A DNA stretch of 64,000 bases from an uncultured Oscillibacter sp. (GTDB lineage: Bacteria; Bacillota; Clostridia; Oscillospirales; Oscillospiraceae), in the NCBI GenBank assembly GCA_910583785.1, contig CAJTZK010000004.1, forward strand, positions 62,001-126,000, read 5' to 3'. Under the pieces are notes generated by a model. It saw nothing but the letters and a program-made list of their open reading frames with translations, searched no databases and had not been told where the DNA came from. Shown here piece after piece: positions 1 through 16,611 of the stretch (the first letter of the stretch is position 1; the number at the start of each line of letters is the position of its first letter). Both the position numbers and the translations under genes were made by a program.

Positions 1-1
1 T

Positions 2-790
2 ACCATCAAGATCGCCGGCGTCCAGCACGAGTTTTCCACCATTCCCGGCGTGAAGGAGGACGTGACGGAGATTGTCCTGAATATCAAGGGTCTCCTGACG
101 AAGCTCCACAGCGACTCGGTGAAGACGGTCTATATTGAGGCGGTGGGTCCCTGCGTGGTGACTGCCGGCGACATCAAGGCCGACGGCGAGGTGGAGGTCC
201 TGAATCCGGACCTGCACATCGCCACACTGGACAACGGGGCGTCTCTCAACATGGAGATCACCCTGTCCCATGGCCGGGGGTATGTCCCCGCCGACCGCAA
301 CAAGCCCCAGCAGAATGTGATCGGGACCATTGGAGTAGATTCCATCTACACGCCGGTGTATAAGGTGAATTATACCGTGGAGCCCACCCGGGTGGGCGCT
401 TCCAGCGACTTTGACAAGCTGACGCTGGAGGTCTGGACCGACGGCACCATCTCCGCCCGGGACGCCGTCTCTCTGGGAGCGAAGATCCTCTGCGACCATT
501 TCACGCTGTTCACCGACCTGAGTGAGAACGTCGGCAGCCGCCCCACCGTGGTGGAGAAGGCGGAAGCCCAGCGGGACAAGGTGCTGGAGATGACCATTGA
601 GGAACTGGACCTCAGCGTCCGGAGCTTCAACTGCCTGAAGCGGGCCAACATCAACACGGTGGAGGACTTGATTTCCAAGACCGAGGACGAGATGATGAAG
701 GTCCGCAACCTGGGACGCAAGTCCCTGGAGGAGGTTATCAACAAGCTGGCCATGATGGGCCTGCACCTGGCCGACGAGGAGAATAACTGA
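2..790 (+). CDS. rpoA: RNA polymerase alpha subunit, 3' part
   Basis: The alpha subunit of RNA polymerase dimerises to nucleate core assembly and contacts UP elements and activators through its C-terminal domain. The reading frame is already open at base 2, so about 50 N-terminal residues lie outside the window. The dimerisation/insert region is followed by the alpha-CTD near the end ([14 protein letters not shown], then [12 protein letters not shown]), the helix-hairpin-helix-like DNA-binding part. It ends in TGA and is followed 63 bp later by rplQ, the standard end of the S13-S11-alpha-L17 operon. Identification is firm; only the start is missing. Confidence 0.98.
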   Translation, partial: TIKIAGVQHEFSTIPGVKEDVTEIVLNIKGLLTKLHSDSVKTVYIEAVGPCVVTAGDIKADGEVEVLNPDLHIATLDNGASLNMEITLSHGRGYVPADRNKPQQNVIGTIGVDSIYTPVYKVNYTVEPTRVGASSDFDKLTLEVWTDGTISARDAVSLGAKILCDHFTLFTDLSENVGSRPTVVEKAEAQRDKVLEMTIEELDLSVRSFNCLKRANINTVEDLISKTEDEMMKVRNLGRKSLEEVINKLAMMGLHLADEENN

Positions 791-853
791 CCGCCTCCGC
801 CGCCTGGGCGGAGAGGGAAACGCTGAACGATAACAAGTAAGGAGGAAACCGAA

Positions 854-1189
854 ATGCCTCGTAAGCTCGGCAAGACCTCTGACCAGCGCAGAGCCATGCT
901 GCGTCAGCAGGTCACGGATTTCCTGGACCATGGGAAGATGGAGACCACCGTCACCCGGGCCAAGGAGATCAAGCCCCTGGCTGAGAAGATGATTACCCTG
1001 GGCAAGAAGAGCGACCTGGCCGCCTATCGGCAGGCCATGAGCTTCATCACCCGGGAAGATGTCTGCAAGAAGCTCTTCAAGGAGATTGCGCCCACCTATG
1101 CGGAGCGCAACGGCGGCTATACCCGCATCATCCGTACCGGCATCCGCCGGGGCGACGCGGCGGAGACCGCGGTGATTGAGCTGGTGTAA
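854..1189 (+). CDS. rplQ: 50S ribosomal protein L17
   Basis: L17 is a large-subunit protein near the peptide exit tunnel. The 111-aa product begins [17 protein letters not shown] and ends with the conserved [14 protein letters not shown], the usual length for bacteria with short L17. A strong AAGGAGG-type ribosome binding site lies just upstream of the ATG. It is the last gene of the ribosomal/rpoA operon and is followed directly by a strong terminator, so it is presumably cotranscribed with rpoA. Confidence 0.98.
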   Translation: MPRKLGKTSDQRRAMLRQQVTDFLDHGKMETTVTRAKEIKPLAEKMITLGKKSDLAAYRQAMSFITREDVCKKLFKEIAPTYAERNGGYTRIIRTGIRRGDAAETAVIELV

Positions 1190-1204
1190 GCCAGACGCAA
1201 GGAT

Positions 1205-1250
1205 AAAAGCCCTTTGTCATGAGGACCTAGGCTCATGACAAAGGGCTTTT
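1205..1250 (+). terminator. Terminator of the rpoA-rplQ operon
   Basis: Perfect 19-bp inverted repeat (arms 1205-1223 and 1232-1250, 8-nt loop). The stem ends in A4/T4, and a further T-rich stretch follows. It is a textbook intrinsic terminator placed 15 bp after the rplQ stop. Confidence 0.93.
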
Positions 1251-1375
1251 ACTTTTTTGAAGGAAAGTACACAGGAAACACGCGTTAAAGTTTTCTTTTG
1301 CTTCATTTTTTTTCTAAAAGGAAAAAGGGACCTTCTGCGTATACTAACCTTGAATGAACAAGGGAGAGTTGCGCA

Positions 1376-2080
1376 ATGGTGAAAAAAATTGTTCCGGTTT
1401 TCATATTGGCAATCCTGGCCGCCCTATGCCTGCCAGGGAGGGAGGCGGTGCCCGCGGACAGCGGCGCGGAGATTCCGGCGGGAGAGAAATACGTGGCCCT
1501 GACCTTCGACGACGGGCCCCGGAGGGCCACAACGGAGCGCCTCTTGGACGGACTGAAGGAGCGGGGGGCCAAGGCCACCTTCTTTCTCATCGGCCAGCAG
1601 GTTGAGGACAATGCCAGCCTGGTGGCCCGGATGGCGGAGGAAGGGCACCAGATCGGCAACCATACCTGGAGCCACCAGCGGCTGGACGGCATTCTCCCGG
1701 ACGCGGCGGCCCAGGAGGTGGCCCGGACGGAGGCGGCGCTGGAGGCCCTCCTGGGAGGCGGGGAGTACTGGCTGCGGCCCCCTTACGGCCAGGTGGCGGA
1801 GGGGGCGGATTTCGGCGTGCCCATGGTGAAGTGGTGCGTGGACCCCCGGGACTGGGAGAGCCGGGACGCGGAAAAGGTGGCCCGGGCGGTGCTGGAGTGC
1901 GTGGAGCCGGGCAGCATCGTCCTGCTCCATGATATCTACCCCACGTCTGTGGACGCGGCGCTGCGGGTGGTGGACCGCCTCCAGGAGGAGGGCTATTGGT
2001 TCGTGACGGTGGAGGAACTGCTGTGGCTGAACGGGGTGACGCCGGAAGCGGGCCGGATGTACCGGACAGGGAGGGGGTAA
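1376..2080 (+). CDS. Secreted polysaccharide deacetylase (NodB domain)
   Basis: A carbohydrate esterase family 4 type enzyme that removes N-acetyl groups from peptidoglycan or chitin-like glycans outside the membrane. The 234-aa protein starts with a lysine-containing signal segment (MVKKIVPVFILAILAALC). It shows the metal-site motif TFDDGPRR (about residue 42), the NHTWSH histidine pair (about 98), RPPYG (about 138), a DPRDW segment and the VLLHD C-terminal motif. All expected catalytic residues are visible. In spore formers such enzymes often act on cortex (PdaA-like) or on the vegetative wall; which applies here cannot be told. It is monocistronic between the rplQ terminator and the tRNA promoter. 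A TATACT box lies about 35 bp upstream, but no convincing -35 is seen. Confidence 0.9.
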   Translation: MVKKIVPVFILAILAALCLPGREAVPADSGAEIPAGEKYVALTFDDGPRRATTERLLDGLKERGAKATFFLIGQQVEDNASLVARMAEEGHQIGNHTWSHQRLDGILPDAAAQEVARTEAALEALLGGGEYWLRPPYGQVAEGADFGVPMVKWCVDPRDWESRDAEKVARAVLECVEPGSIVLLHDIYPTSVDAALRVVDRLQEEGYWFVTVEELLWLNGVTPEAGRMYRTGRG

Positions 2081-2110
2081 GGAAACTTCCCGGAGTTTGG
2101 CAAAAATTTG

Positions 2111-2139
2111 TTGACAAGGGGGGCGCGATATGCTATGAT
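2111..2139 (+). promoter_or_regulatory. Promoter of the tRNA-Ser pair
   Basis: TTGACA (2111-2116), 17-nt spacer, TATGAT (2134-2139), about 34 bp upstream of the first tRNA. A near-consensus sigma-A promoter that would drive both serine tRNAs. Confidence 0.85.
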
Positions 2140-2172
2140 ACTATCCGTGTTCAAGAGACGGCGCCTTCCTAT

Positions 2173-2260
2173 GGAGAGATGTCCGAGTGGTTGAAGGAAC
2201 CGGTCTTGAAAACCGGCGGCGCGCAAGTGCCCGTGGGTTCGAATCCCACTCTCTCCGCCA
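2173..2260 (+). tRNA. tRNA-Ser (UGA)
   Basis: An 88-nt class II tRNA with long variable arm. The acceptor arm GGAGAGA pairs with TCTCTCC, the discriminator is G and the CCA end is encoded (2258-2260). The anticodon loop CTTGAAA gives anticodon TGA (2207-2209), and the T-loop GGTTCGAATCC is intact. Confidence 0.97.
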
Positions 2261-2284
2261 AAACTCAAACCTGCATCCGGATAC

Positions 2285-2377
2285 GCGGAAGTACCCAAGT
2301 GGCCGAAGGGGCTCCCCTGCTAAGGGAGTAGGCTGGATAAAACCGGCGCGAGGGTTCAAATCCCTCCTTCCGCGCCA
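2285..2377 (+). tRNA. tRNA-Ser (GCU)
   Basis: A 93-nt class II tRNA with acceptor GCGGAAG pairing with CTTCCGC, long variable arm and encoded CCA. The anticodon loop CTGCTAA gives anticodon GCT (2319-2321). It is 24 bp after tRNA-Ser(UGA) and shares its promoter and terminator. Its 3' side carries an integrase scrap (2503-2589), so it may once have been an element attachment site. Confidence 0.97.
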
Positions 2378-2381
2378 AGCA

Positions 2382-2429
2382 ACAAAACCCTTGGTATAAC
2401 AGGCTTTGGCCTGATACCAAGGGTTTTGT
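2382..2429 (+). terminator. Terminator after the tRNA-Ser pair
   Basis: Long hairpin with 16-nt arms (2382-2397 and 2414-2429) enclosing a second small hairpin; the 3' arm ends in TTTTGTT, followed by a T-rich run. Positioned 5 nt after the CCA of the second tRNA. Confidence 0.85.
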
Positions 2430-2502
2430 TGTAATTTCGAATGGTTCATTTCTTTGGAAATGGCCATTTCCTTTAAAATATGGAAATACAGTCCGGACAC
2501 AG

Positions 2503-2589
2503 TTAAAGCCCCTCCGCCATCTTCTTATCAGCCGCCGCAGTCACGTCCTTGCAGGCGTGCGTGCAGATGTCCATAGTGGTGGAGCGCTG
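2503..2589 (-). pseudogene. Tyrosine recombinase (integrase) C-terminal scrap
   Basis: The last 28 codons of a minus-strand frame read QRSTTMDICTHACKDV... and end ...DKKMAEGL before TAA. This resembles the extreme C-terminus of Tn916/phage-type tyrosine integrases (…STTMDxYTHxxxD…), where the Tyr is the nucleophile; here that position is Cys (TGC instead of TAC). Upstream in the same frame nothing integrase-like is visible, so only the tail survives. Its position 125 bp beyond a tRNA-Ser gene is a typical integration site. The match is by eye on a short stretch. Confidence 0.5.
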
Positions 2590-2723
2590 GGGCGGGCCCT
2601 TTCCGGGAATCCCACTTTCAAACAACGCCGTGGCGCCGCCCCGCCTATGGCGGGAGTCTGCCCCGCTGGCGGGAGAGGGCGGGCTGTTCCGGCGCGGCTG
2701 CGTGCGGCGGACGTATGAGCTAG

Positions 2724-2759
2724 AAAACGGCCTGTGGAATTCGTTCCACAGGCCGTTTT
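2724..2759. repeat. Perfect hairpin with TTCG tetraloop
   Basis: A 16-bp perfect stem (2724-2739 / 2744-2759) closed by TTCG, with A4 at one end and T4 at the other. It would terminate weakly in either direction, but there is no intact gene on either side within 250 bp. It may have served the lost integrase element or isolate rpoB from upstream transcription. Confidence 0.7.
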
Positions 2760-2805
2760 GAGAGGGATACCCGCCAAAAACCTTACGCAAAACGCCCATT
2801 TCCTC

Positions 2806-2834
2806 TTGACAGAAGGAAACGGGCGTGGTAAAAT
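2806..2834 (+). promoter_or_regulatory. rpoBC promoter
   Basis: TTGACA (2806-2811), 17-nt spacer, TAAAAT (2829-2834). The leader to the rpoB start is about 155 nt. There is no rplL directly upstream in the window, so rpoBC appears to have its own promoter here. Confidence 0.85.
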
Positions 2835-2998
2835 AAAGCACTTATCGGCAGCGGGCGGAAAGCCTCCCGCTCCATACCTTAATAGGAGTATAGCACATTT
2901 CCTAGAAGAATGCAAGAGCAGGGCGAAGGGTTTTTAACAACGGCGCCCGGCGTGTCCCTATCCCCGCCGCCCTTGGCGGCAGAAAGGTGAATGTGAAG

Positions 2999-5900
2999 AT
3001 GGCCAAAGACAAGTATTACGGAAAGACCCTTCGCAAGAACTTCGCCCGGTATGAGGAAGTCGTTTCCATGCCGAACCTCCTGGAGATTCAGAAGACCTCC
3101 TATCAGGAGTTCCTGGATACCGGGCTCCGGGAGGTTTTTGCCGACGTGGGCGCGATCAGCGACTACCAGGGCAACCTGGAGCTGACCTTCATCGACTACA
3201 AGATGGACGAAAAACCCAAGTACGACGTGGAGGAGTGCAAGGCCCGGGACGCCAACTATGCCGCGCCCCTCAAGGTCAAGGTCCGCCTGCGGAACAAGGA
3301 GACCGAGGAAATCAAGGAGCAGGAGATCTTCATGGGGGACTTCCCCCTCATGACCCACTCGGGAACCTTCATCGTCAACGGCGCGGAACGGGTCGTCGTC
3401 TCCCAGATTGTCCGCTCCCCCGGCGTGTACTACGGGCACGAGGTGGACATCAAGACTGACCTGCCCATCCTCACCTCCCAGGTGATCCCCCAGCGGGGCG
3501 CCTGGCTGGAGTATGAGACCGACGCCAACGAGCTCTTCTGGGTCCGCATCGACAAAAACCGGAAGATTCCCGTCACCTGCCTGCTCCGGGCCCTGGGCGG
3601 CCAGCCGGGCTATGAGGCGCTGAAGACGGACCAGGGCATCCTGGACCGTTTTGGCGGCGATCCCCGGATTGTGGCCACCTTGGAGAAAGACCCCTGCAAG
3701 AGCTACGAGGACGCCATGCTGGAGATTTACCGCCGCCTCCGTCCCGGCGAGCCCCCCACGGTGGAGGCATCTGAGACCCTGGTGACCGGGCTGTTCTTTG
3801 ACCCGCGGCGGTATGACCTCTCCGTGGTGGGGCGGTATAAGTTCAACAAAAAGCTCTCCCTGTGGCAGCGGGTCACCGGGCGGAAGCTGGCCTACCCCGT
3901 GGCAGACCCCGCCACCGGGGAGATTCTCTTCGACGAGGGCTATCTCCTGAGCAAGGAAGACGCCCGGACCTTGGACGCCGCGGGCGTCAGCGACGTGACC
4001 ATCGACGTGGACGGAACGCCCCTCCGGGTGATTTCCAACGGCATGTGCGATATGAGCCGCTACGTGGACTTTGACCCCTTTGAGACCTGCAAGATCAAGG
4101 AGCGGGTCCGGTTCAGCGTGCTCCAGGAGCTGCTGGGCCAGTACAGCGGGGAGGAGCTCATCGACCAGGTCATCCTCCACAAGGACCAGCTGGTTCCCAA
4201 GCACATCATTGTGGACGACATCCTCACGTCCATCAACTATATGAACGGCCTGGCCCGGGGCATCTCCGTCAAGGACGATATTGACCACCTGGGCAACCGC
4301 CGCCTGCGCTGCGTGGGCGAGCTGCTCCAGAACCAGTTCCGTATCGGCTTTTCCCGCATGGAGCGGGTCATCCGGGAGCGTATGACCATCCAGGACATGG
4401 ACATCGTCACGCCCCAGAGCCTCATCAACATCCGCCCCGTCACCGCCGCCATCAAGGAGTTCTTCGGCTCCAGCCCCCTGAGCCAGTTCATGGACCAGAC
4501 AAACCCCCTGGCGGAGCTGACCCACAAGCGCCGCCTCTCCGCCCTGGGCCCCGGCGGCCTGAGCCGGGAGCGGGCCAACATGGAGGTCCGGGACGTCCAC
4601 TACAGCCACTATGGCCGCATGTGCCCCATTGAGACCCCGGAAGGCCCCAACATCGGCCTGATCTCCTACCTGGCCACCTATGCCCGGATCAATGAGTACG
4701 GCTTCATCGAGGCCCCCTACCGGGCGGTGGACAAGGAGACGGGAAAGGTCGCCAACGAAATCACCTATATGACCGCCGACGAGGAGGATAACTTCATCGT
4801 CGGCCAGGCCGCCGAACCTGTGGACGAAAACGGCTGCCTGGTTAACGCCCGTATCACCGGACGGCACCGGGACGAGATCGTGGACGTGGACCGGGAGATG
4901 GTGGACTATATCGACGTCTCCCCCCGGATGATGGTCTCCATCGCCACGGCCATGATTCCCTTCCTCCCCAACGACGACGCCAACCGGGCCCTGATGGGCG
5001 CCAACATGCAGCGCCAGGCCGTGCCGCTGCTCCGGCCCGAGGCCCCCATCGTGGGCACGGGCATGGAGCACAAAATCTGCATTGACTCCGCGATCGTGGT
5101 CCTGGCGGAGGGCGACGGCGTGGTGACCGCCGTGGATGCCCGGCATGTCACCGTCAAGTACGACCGGGGAGAGACCAAGGACTACAAGCTGGTGAAGTTC
5201 CTCCGCTCCAACCACACCACCTGCATCAACCAGCGGCCCATTGTGGAAGTCGGGGAGCGGGTCCACGGCCGGAGCGTAGGCCCCGACGGGCAGGTTACCG
5301 ATCCCACCGTCCTGGCGGACGGACCCGCCACCGAGCAGGGCGAGATCGCCCTGGGCCGGAACATCCTGGTGGGCTTCATGACCTGGGAGGGCTACAACTA
5401 CGAGGACGCCGTCCTCCTGAACGAACGCCTGGTCCGGGAGGACCTGTATACCTCCATCCACATTGAGGAGTTCGAGATCGACGCCCGGGACACCAAGCTG
5501 GGCCCCGAGGAGATCACCCGGGACATCCCCAACGTGGGCGAGGACGCCATGAAGGACCTGGATGAAAACGGCATTATCCGCGTGGGCGCGGAGGTCAAGG
5601 CCGGGGACATCCTGGTGGGCAAGGTTACCCCCAAGGGCGAGACGGACCTCACCGCCGAGGAACGCCTCCTCCGGGCCATCTTCGGCGAAAAGGCCCGGGA
5701 GGTCCGGGACACCTCCCTGAAGGTCCCCCACGGCGAGAGCGGCATCGTGCTGGACACCAAGGTTTTCACCCGGGAGGGCGGCGACGAGCTGGGCCCCGGC
5801 GTGAACATGGTGGTCCGGGTCTACATCGCCCAGCGCCGGAAAATCCAGGTGGGCGACAAGATGGCCGGACGCCACGGCAACAAGGGCGTCGTCTCCCGGG

Positions 5901-6745
5901 TCCTGCCCCAGGAGGATATGCCCTTCCTGCCCGACGGCACGCCGCTGGACATCGTGCTGAACCCCCTGGGCGTGCCCAGCCGTATGAACATCGGCCAGGT
6001 GCTGGAGGTCCACCTGGGCTACGCCGCCCATGCCCTGGGCTGCAAGGTGGCCACCCCCATCTTCGACGGCGCCCGGGAGGAGGATATCCAGGCCATGCTG
6101 GCCGAGGCGGGCCTGGACCCCGACGGCAAGAGCGTCCTTTACGACGGGCGCACCGGGGAGCCCTTCGATAACAAGGTCACGGTGGGCTACGTCTACTTCC
6201 TCAAGCTCCACCACCTGGTGGACGACAAAATCCACGCCCGGTCCACGGGCCCCTATTCCCTCGTGACCCAGCAGCCCCTGGGCGGCAAGGCCCAGTTCGG
6301 CGGCCAGCGGTTCGGCGAGATGGAGGTCTGGGCCCTGGAGGCCTATGGCGCGGCCTACACCCTCCAGGAAATTCTGACGGTCAAGTCCGACGACGTGACG
6401 GGCCGTGTCCGGACCTACGAGGCCATTGTCAAGGGCCACAACGTGCCCCAGCCCGGCGTGCCCGAGTCCTTCAAGGTCCTGGTCAAGGAGCTCCAGTCCC
6501 TGTGCCTGGATATCCAGGTCCTGGACGCCGCGGGCATGCCCATCGAGCTCCGGGAGGACGAGGACGCCATGGATACCTTCAACCTGGCCCGGATGGACGC
6601 GGACGACGAGCGCAGCCGCAGCGCCTATACCGAGGACCTGGCGGCGGAGTTCCAGGAGTCCGGTTATGACATCGAGGATGCCCCCGAGGACGCCGGGGCG
6701 GACATCGGCGCCGAGTTTGACGACGGCGGGGACGACGACGAATGA
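2999..6745 (+). CDS. rpoB: RNA polymerase beta subunit
   Basis: The beta subunit forms one half of the RNA polymerase active-site cleft and carries the rifampicin pocket. The 1248-aa product shows the rif region ([17 protein letters not shown], then [13 protein letters not shown]) and, near the C-terminus, the [11 protein letters not shown] motif and [21 protein letters not shown]. It lacks the long insertions of proteobacterial RpoB, as usual in Firmicutes. I chose ATG 2999 (MAKDKYYGK), 11 nt after AAAGG. The frame also offers GTG at 2987 and 2993, the latter closer to the Shine-Dalgarno. The acidic tail (DDGGDDDE) is typical of clostridial beta. rpoC follows after 46 bp in the same operon. 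Confidence 0.98.
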   Translation: MAKDKYYGKTLRKNFARYEEVVSMPNLLEIQKTSYQEFLDTGLREVFADVGAISDYQGNLELTFIDYKMDEKPKYDVEECKARDANYAAPLKVKVRLRNKETEEIKEQEIFMGDFPLMTHSGTFIVNGAERVVVSQIVRSPGVYYGHEVDIKTDLPILTSQVIPQRGAWLEYETDANELFWVRIDKNRKIPVTCLLRALGGQPGYEALKTDQGILDRFGGDPRIVATLEKDPCKSYEDAMLEIYRRLRPGEPPTVEASETLVTGLFFDPRRYDLSVVGRYKFNKKLSLWQRVTGRKLAYPVADPATGEILFDEGYLLSKEDARTLDAAGVSDVTIDVDGTPLRVISNGMCDMSRYVDFDPFETCKIKERVRFSVLQELLGQYSGEELIDQVILHKDQLVPKHIIVDDILTSINYMNGLARGISVKDDIDHLGNRRLRCVGELLQNQFRIGFSRMERVIRERMTIQDMDIVTPQSLINIRPVTAAIKEFFGSSPLSQFMDQTNPLAELTHKRRLSALGPGGLSRERANMEVRDVHYSHYGRMCPIETPEGPNIGLISYLATYARINEYGFIEAPYRAVDKETGKVANEITYMTADEEDNFIVGQAAEPVDENGCLVNARITGRHRDEIVDVDREMVDYIDVSPRMMVSIATAMIPFLPNDDANRALMGANMQRQAVPLLRPEAPIVGTGMEHKICIDSAIVVLAEGDGVVTAVDARHVTVKYDRGETKDYKLVKFLRSNHTTCINQRPIVEVGERVHGRSVGPDGQVTDPTVLADGPATEQGEIALGRNILVGFMTWEGYNYEDAVLLNERLVREDLYTSIHIEEFEIDARDTKLGPEEITRDIPNVGEDAMKDLDENGIIRVGAEVKAGDILVGKVTPKGETDLTAEERLLRAIFGEKAREVRDTSLKVPHGESGIVLDTKVFTREGGDELGPGVNMVVRVYIAQRRKIQVGDKMAGRHGNKGVVSRVLPQEDMPFLPDGTPLDIVLNPLGVPSRMNIGQVLEVHLGYAAHALGCKVATPIFDGAREEDIQAMLAEAGLDPDGKSVLYDGRTGEPFDNKVTVGYVYFLKLHHLVDDKIHARSTGPYSLVTQQPLGGKAQFGGQRFGEMEVWALEAYGAAYTLQEILTVKSDDVTGRVRTYEAIVKGHNVPQPGVPESFKVLVKELQSLCLDIQVLDAAGMPIELREDEDAMDTFNLARMDADDERSRSAYTEDLAAEFQESGYDIEDAPEDAGADIGAEFDDGGDDDE

Positions 6746-6791
6746 TGCGTTCGTTAAATAAATCCGGAGCAATGAAGGAGGAACGCGCAAT

Positions 6792-10670
<3,879 letters not shown>

Positions 10671-10681
10671 ACCCTGCGATG

Positions 10682-10715
10682 AAAAGCGGAGGCTCCATCT
10701 GGAGCCTCCGCTTTT
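10682..10715 (+). terminator. rpoBC terminator
   Basis: A perfect 15-bp stem (10682-10696 / 10701-10715), 4-nt loop and T5 tail. yifB converges from the other side and its stop lies 41 bp beyond; the A-rich 5' arm could also give a T-tail on the minus strand. Confidence 0.92.
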
Positions 10716-10755
10716 TCCAATGGGGGACCAATCCCTGTCCCCCGCAGGGGCCCTG

Positions 10756-12273
10756 TTATCCCTTCAGAATATCCGTATTCCGGTACTGTATTGCCTCCGC
10801 CAGGTGGGCGGCCCCAATTTCTGCCTCCCCGTCCAGGTCGGCGATGGTCCTGGCCACCCGGAGAATCCGGTCGTGGGACCGGGCCGTCAGGCCCATGCGC
10901 TGGAAGGCATTCGCCATCAGCTTTTCCCCGGCGCTGTCCAGGCGGCAGAAGCCCGCCAGCTGTGCCGGGGCGATCTGGGCGTTGCAGGCCGCGCCGGAAC
11001 CTGCCAGGCGTTGCGCCTGCACCGCCCGGGCCGCGTCCACCCGGGCCTTCACCACCGCCGAGGACTCCGGGGTCTCCCGGCGGCGCATGGCCTCGTACTC
11101 CACCGGGGGCACCGTCACATGGAGGTCTACCCGGTCCAGCAGGGGGCCGGAGATTTTCTCCACATACCGCTCCCGGTCCCGCGGGGAGCAGGTGCAGCGG
11201 CGGTCCGGGTGGCCCCGCCAGCCGCAGCGGCAGGGGTTCATGGCGCAGACCAGCTGGAACCGGGCGGGGAGCCGCAGGGTCCCTCCGGCCCGGGAGATAG
11301 TGGCCTCCCCGTCCTCCAGGGGCTGGCGGAGGACCTCCAGGGCGTCCCGGCGGAACTCCGGCAGCTCGTCCAGGAAGAGGACCCCGTGGTGGGCCAGGGA
11401 GATTTCCCCGGGCCGCATGGCGGGCCCGCCGCCAGTGAGGGCGGAGGCGGAGACGGTGTGGTGGGGACTGCGGAAGGGGCGGCGGGCCAGCAGGGGATGC
11501 CCCGGGTCCGCCAGCCCCGCCACAGACCACACGCCGGAGGCCTCCAAGGCCTCCTCCCGGCTCATGTCCGGCAGGATGGAGGGCAGGCGTTTCGCCAGCA
11601 TGGACTTCCCCGCCCCGGGGGAGCCGATCATCAGGAGGTTGTGCCCCCCGGCGGCGGCAATTTCCAGGGCCCGCTTCACGTTTTCCTGGCCCATCACGTC
11701 CCGGAGGTCCAAGAGGCCGGCCTGGTCTTCCCCCGGCGTCCAGGCCGGGGCGGGGGAGAGGGGCTTCTCTCCCCGGAGGTGGGCCGTCAGGGCTTCTACG
11801 TCCGGCACGCCGTAAACCGTCAGGCCCCCGGCAAGCGTCGCCTCCGCGGCGTTGCCCGCCGGGACGAAGAGCTGCCGGACCCCTGCCCGTTCCGCCGCCA
11901 GGGCCATGGGGAGAACCCCCGCCACGCTCCGCAGGGAGCCGGACAGGGACAGCTCCCCCACGAAGGCCGCGTCCGCCGGGGGCGCGGGGAGGTCCCCGTT
12001 TGCCGCCAGGAGGCCCACGAAGATGGGCAGGTCGTAGAGAGTCCCCGCCTTCTTCTGCCCCGCCGGAGCCAGGTTCACGGTGATGCGGCTGACGGGGAAC
12101 TTGGCCCCGCAGTTCTTCACTGCCGCCCGGACCCGCTCCCGGGCCTCCCGGACGGCGGCGTCCGGCAGGCCCACCACGTCGAAGGCGGGAAGCCCGCCGG
12201 AGAGAAAGCACTCGGCGCGGACCTCGTAGCCGGAGACGCCGTTTAAGCCAAGGGAACGTACCGTGACCACCAT
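10756..12273 (-). CDS. YifB/ComM-family Mg-chelatase-like AAA ATPase
   Basis: An ATPase of the YifB/ComM family; ComM is a branch-migration helicase that helps integrate DNA during transformation in other bacteria, and the Firmicute role is little known. The 505-aa protein has an N-terminal Lon-like fold (MVVTVRSLGLNGVSGYEV, GLPDAAVREARERV), Walker A GSPGAGKSM (about residue 217), Walker B VLFLDELPEF and a four-cysteine segment (CAMNPCRCGW...RRCTCSP). The C-terminal Mg-chelatase segment has RSHDRILRVARTIADLDG. It is a single gene with a divergent neighbour upstream (pyruvate:ferredoxin oxidoreductase). Confidence 0.93.
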   Translation of the reverse strand: MVVTVRSLGLNGVSGYEVRAECFLSGGLPAFDVVGLPDAAVREARERVRAAVKNCGAKFPVSRITVNLAPAGQKKAGTLYDLPIFVGLLAANGDLPAPPADAAFVGELSLSGSLRSVAGVLPMALAAERAGVRQLFVPAGNAAEATLAGGLTVYGVPDVEALTAHLRGEKPLSPAPAWTPGEDQAGLLDLRDVMGQENVKRALEIAAAGGHNLLMIGSPGAGKSMLAKRLPSILPDMSREEALEASGVWSVAGLADPGHPLLARRPFRSPHHTVSASALTGGGPAMRPGEISLAHHGVLFLDELPEFRRDALEVLRQPLEDGEATISRAGGTLRLPARFQLVCAMNPCRCGWRGHPDRRCTCSPRDRERYVEKISGPLLDRVDLHVTVPPVEYEAMRRRETPESSAVVKARVDAARAVQAQRLAGSGAACNAQIAPAQLAGFCRLDSAGEKLMANAFQRMGLTARSHDRILRVARTIADLDGEAEIGAAHLAEAIQYRNTDILKG

Positions 12274-12306
12274 GATTTCTACCTCCCATATTGTCTGTAT
12301 GGGAAC

Positions 12307-12335
12307 ATAATACCACAGATTGGGAGAAATGGAAA
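12307..12335 (-). promoter_or_regulatory. Probable yifB promoter
   Basis: Minus-strand TTTCCA (12330-12335), 17-nt spacer, TATTAT (12307-12312), about 34 bp upstream of the ATG; the -35 is poor. A GGGAGG ribosome binding site follows. Between this promoter and that of the downstream plus-strand gene (12336-12574) I see no gene or strong structure. Confidence 0.55.
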
Positions 12336-12574
12336 GAAGGGAAGAAACCGGGGTGTGCCCGGCCGCGAAGGTTCTATTTTATCAGAAGGCAACGGATGGG
12401 ACGCTCCGGCATTTAAAAAGGGGTCTGACGGCTGCACCCTGAAAGAGCTGCGCCGCACCGGGGACGAGGCCGGCTGGCCTGGTTTAGCGGGAGGGGGGAA
12501 CCCCAAGGCCCGGCGGAAATCCGGCCCTCCAAGAATCCCTGGGAAAATTTGTGCAAAAAATAACAAAGCAGCGG

Positions 12575-12603
12575 TTTACACCGGGAAACAGCCGTGCTAT
12601 AAT
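12575..12603 (+). promoter_or_regulatory. Promoter of pyruvate:ferredoxin oxidoreductase
   Basis: TTTACA (12575-12580), 17-nt spacer, TATAAT (12598-12603). It gives a leader of about 85 nt before the AGGAGGT ribosome binding site. It would be a strong vegetative promoter, fitting a central fermentative enzyme. Confidence 0.85.
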
Positions 12604-12695
12604 GGAACCGCATGGGGTCCGGCGGGAGAGAGCTCCGGTCCCCTGTCTTGGAGAGATTGCCGTCCCCGGGCGGCAAATTTACAGGAGGTAAGTTT

Positions 12696-16361
<3,666 letters not shown>

Positions 16362-16450
16362 GGCGTCGCAAAGTCCGCTAAGCTCCGTTCCCGCCGCCGG
16401 CCTGCGGCCTCTGGCGGGAACTGCGCCCGCTCCCTTGCTCCGCCTCTTTT

Positions 16451-16474
16451 CAAGGGGGAGCAGGCTCCCCCTTG
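16451..16474. repeat. Perfect palindromic hairpin between nifJ and its terminator
   Basis: An 11-bp perfect stem (CAAGGGGGAGC / GCTCCCCCTTG) with a 2-nt gap. It lies in the 175-bp spacer after nifJ and before the terminator; the spacer codes for nothing recognisable. It could be a dispersed intergenic repeat or part of a compound terminator. Confidence 0.6.
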
Positions 16475-16536
16475 AGCAACCCCCACCCCCTGCGGGGGGG
16501 GGACGGGAGACGGGCGTCGGTAGAATTTTCAACAAG

Positions 16537-16570
16537 AGAGGACCACGGGCAAAGCCCGTGGTCCTCTTTC
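16537..16570. terminator. Bidirectional terminator (nifJ / S41 protease gene)
   Basis: A 14-bp perfect stem (16537-16550 / 16554-16567) with AAA loop, T-rich on the plus side (TTTCTTTG) and TTGTTGAAAATTTT-like on the minus side. It sits between convergent genes. Confidence 0.8.
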
Positions 16571-16611
16571 TTTGGGGGCTGTCCAGGTTGGGCCGTTTTC
16601 CGCTTCTGTTC

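Noticed and set aside
10720..12246. 508-codon plus-strand frame opposite yifB
   Set aside because: Antisense of a conserved ATPase gene; composition-driven and without a plausible start signal.
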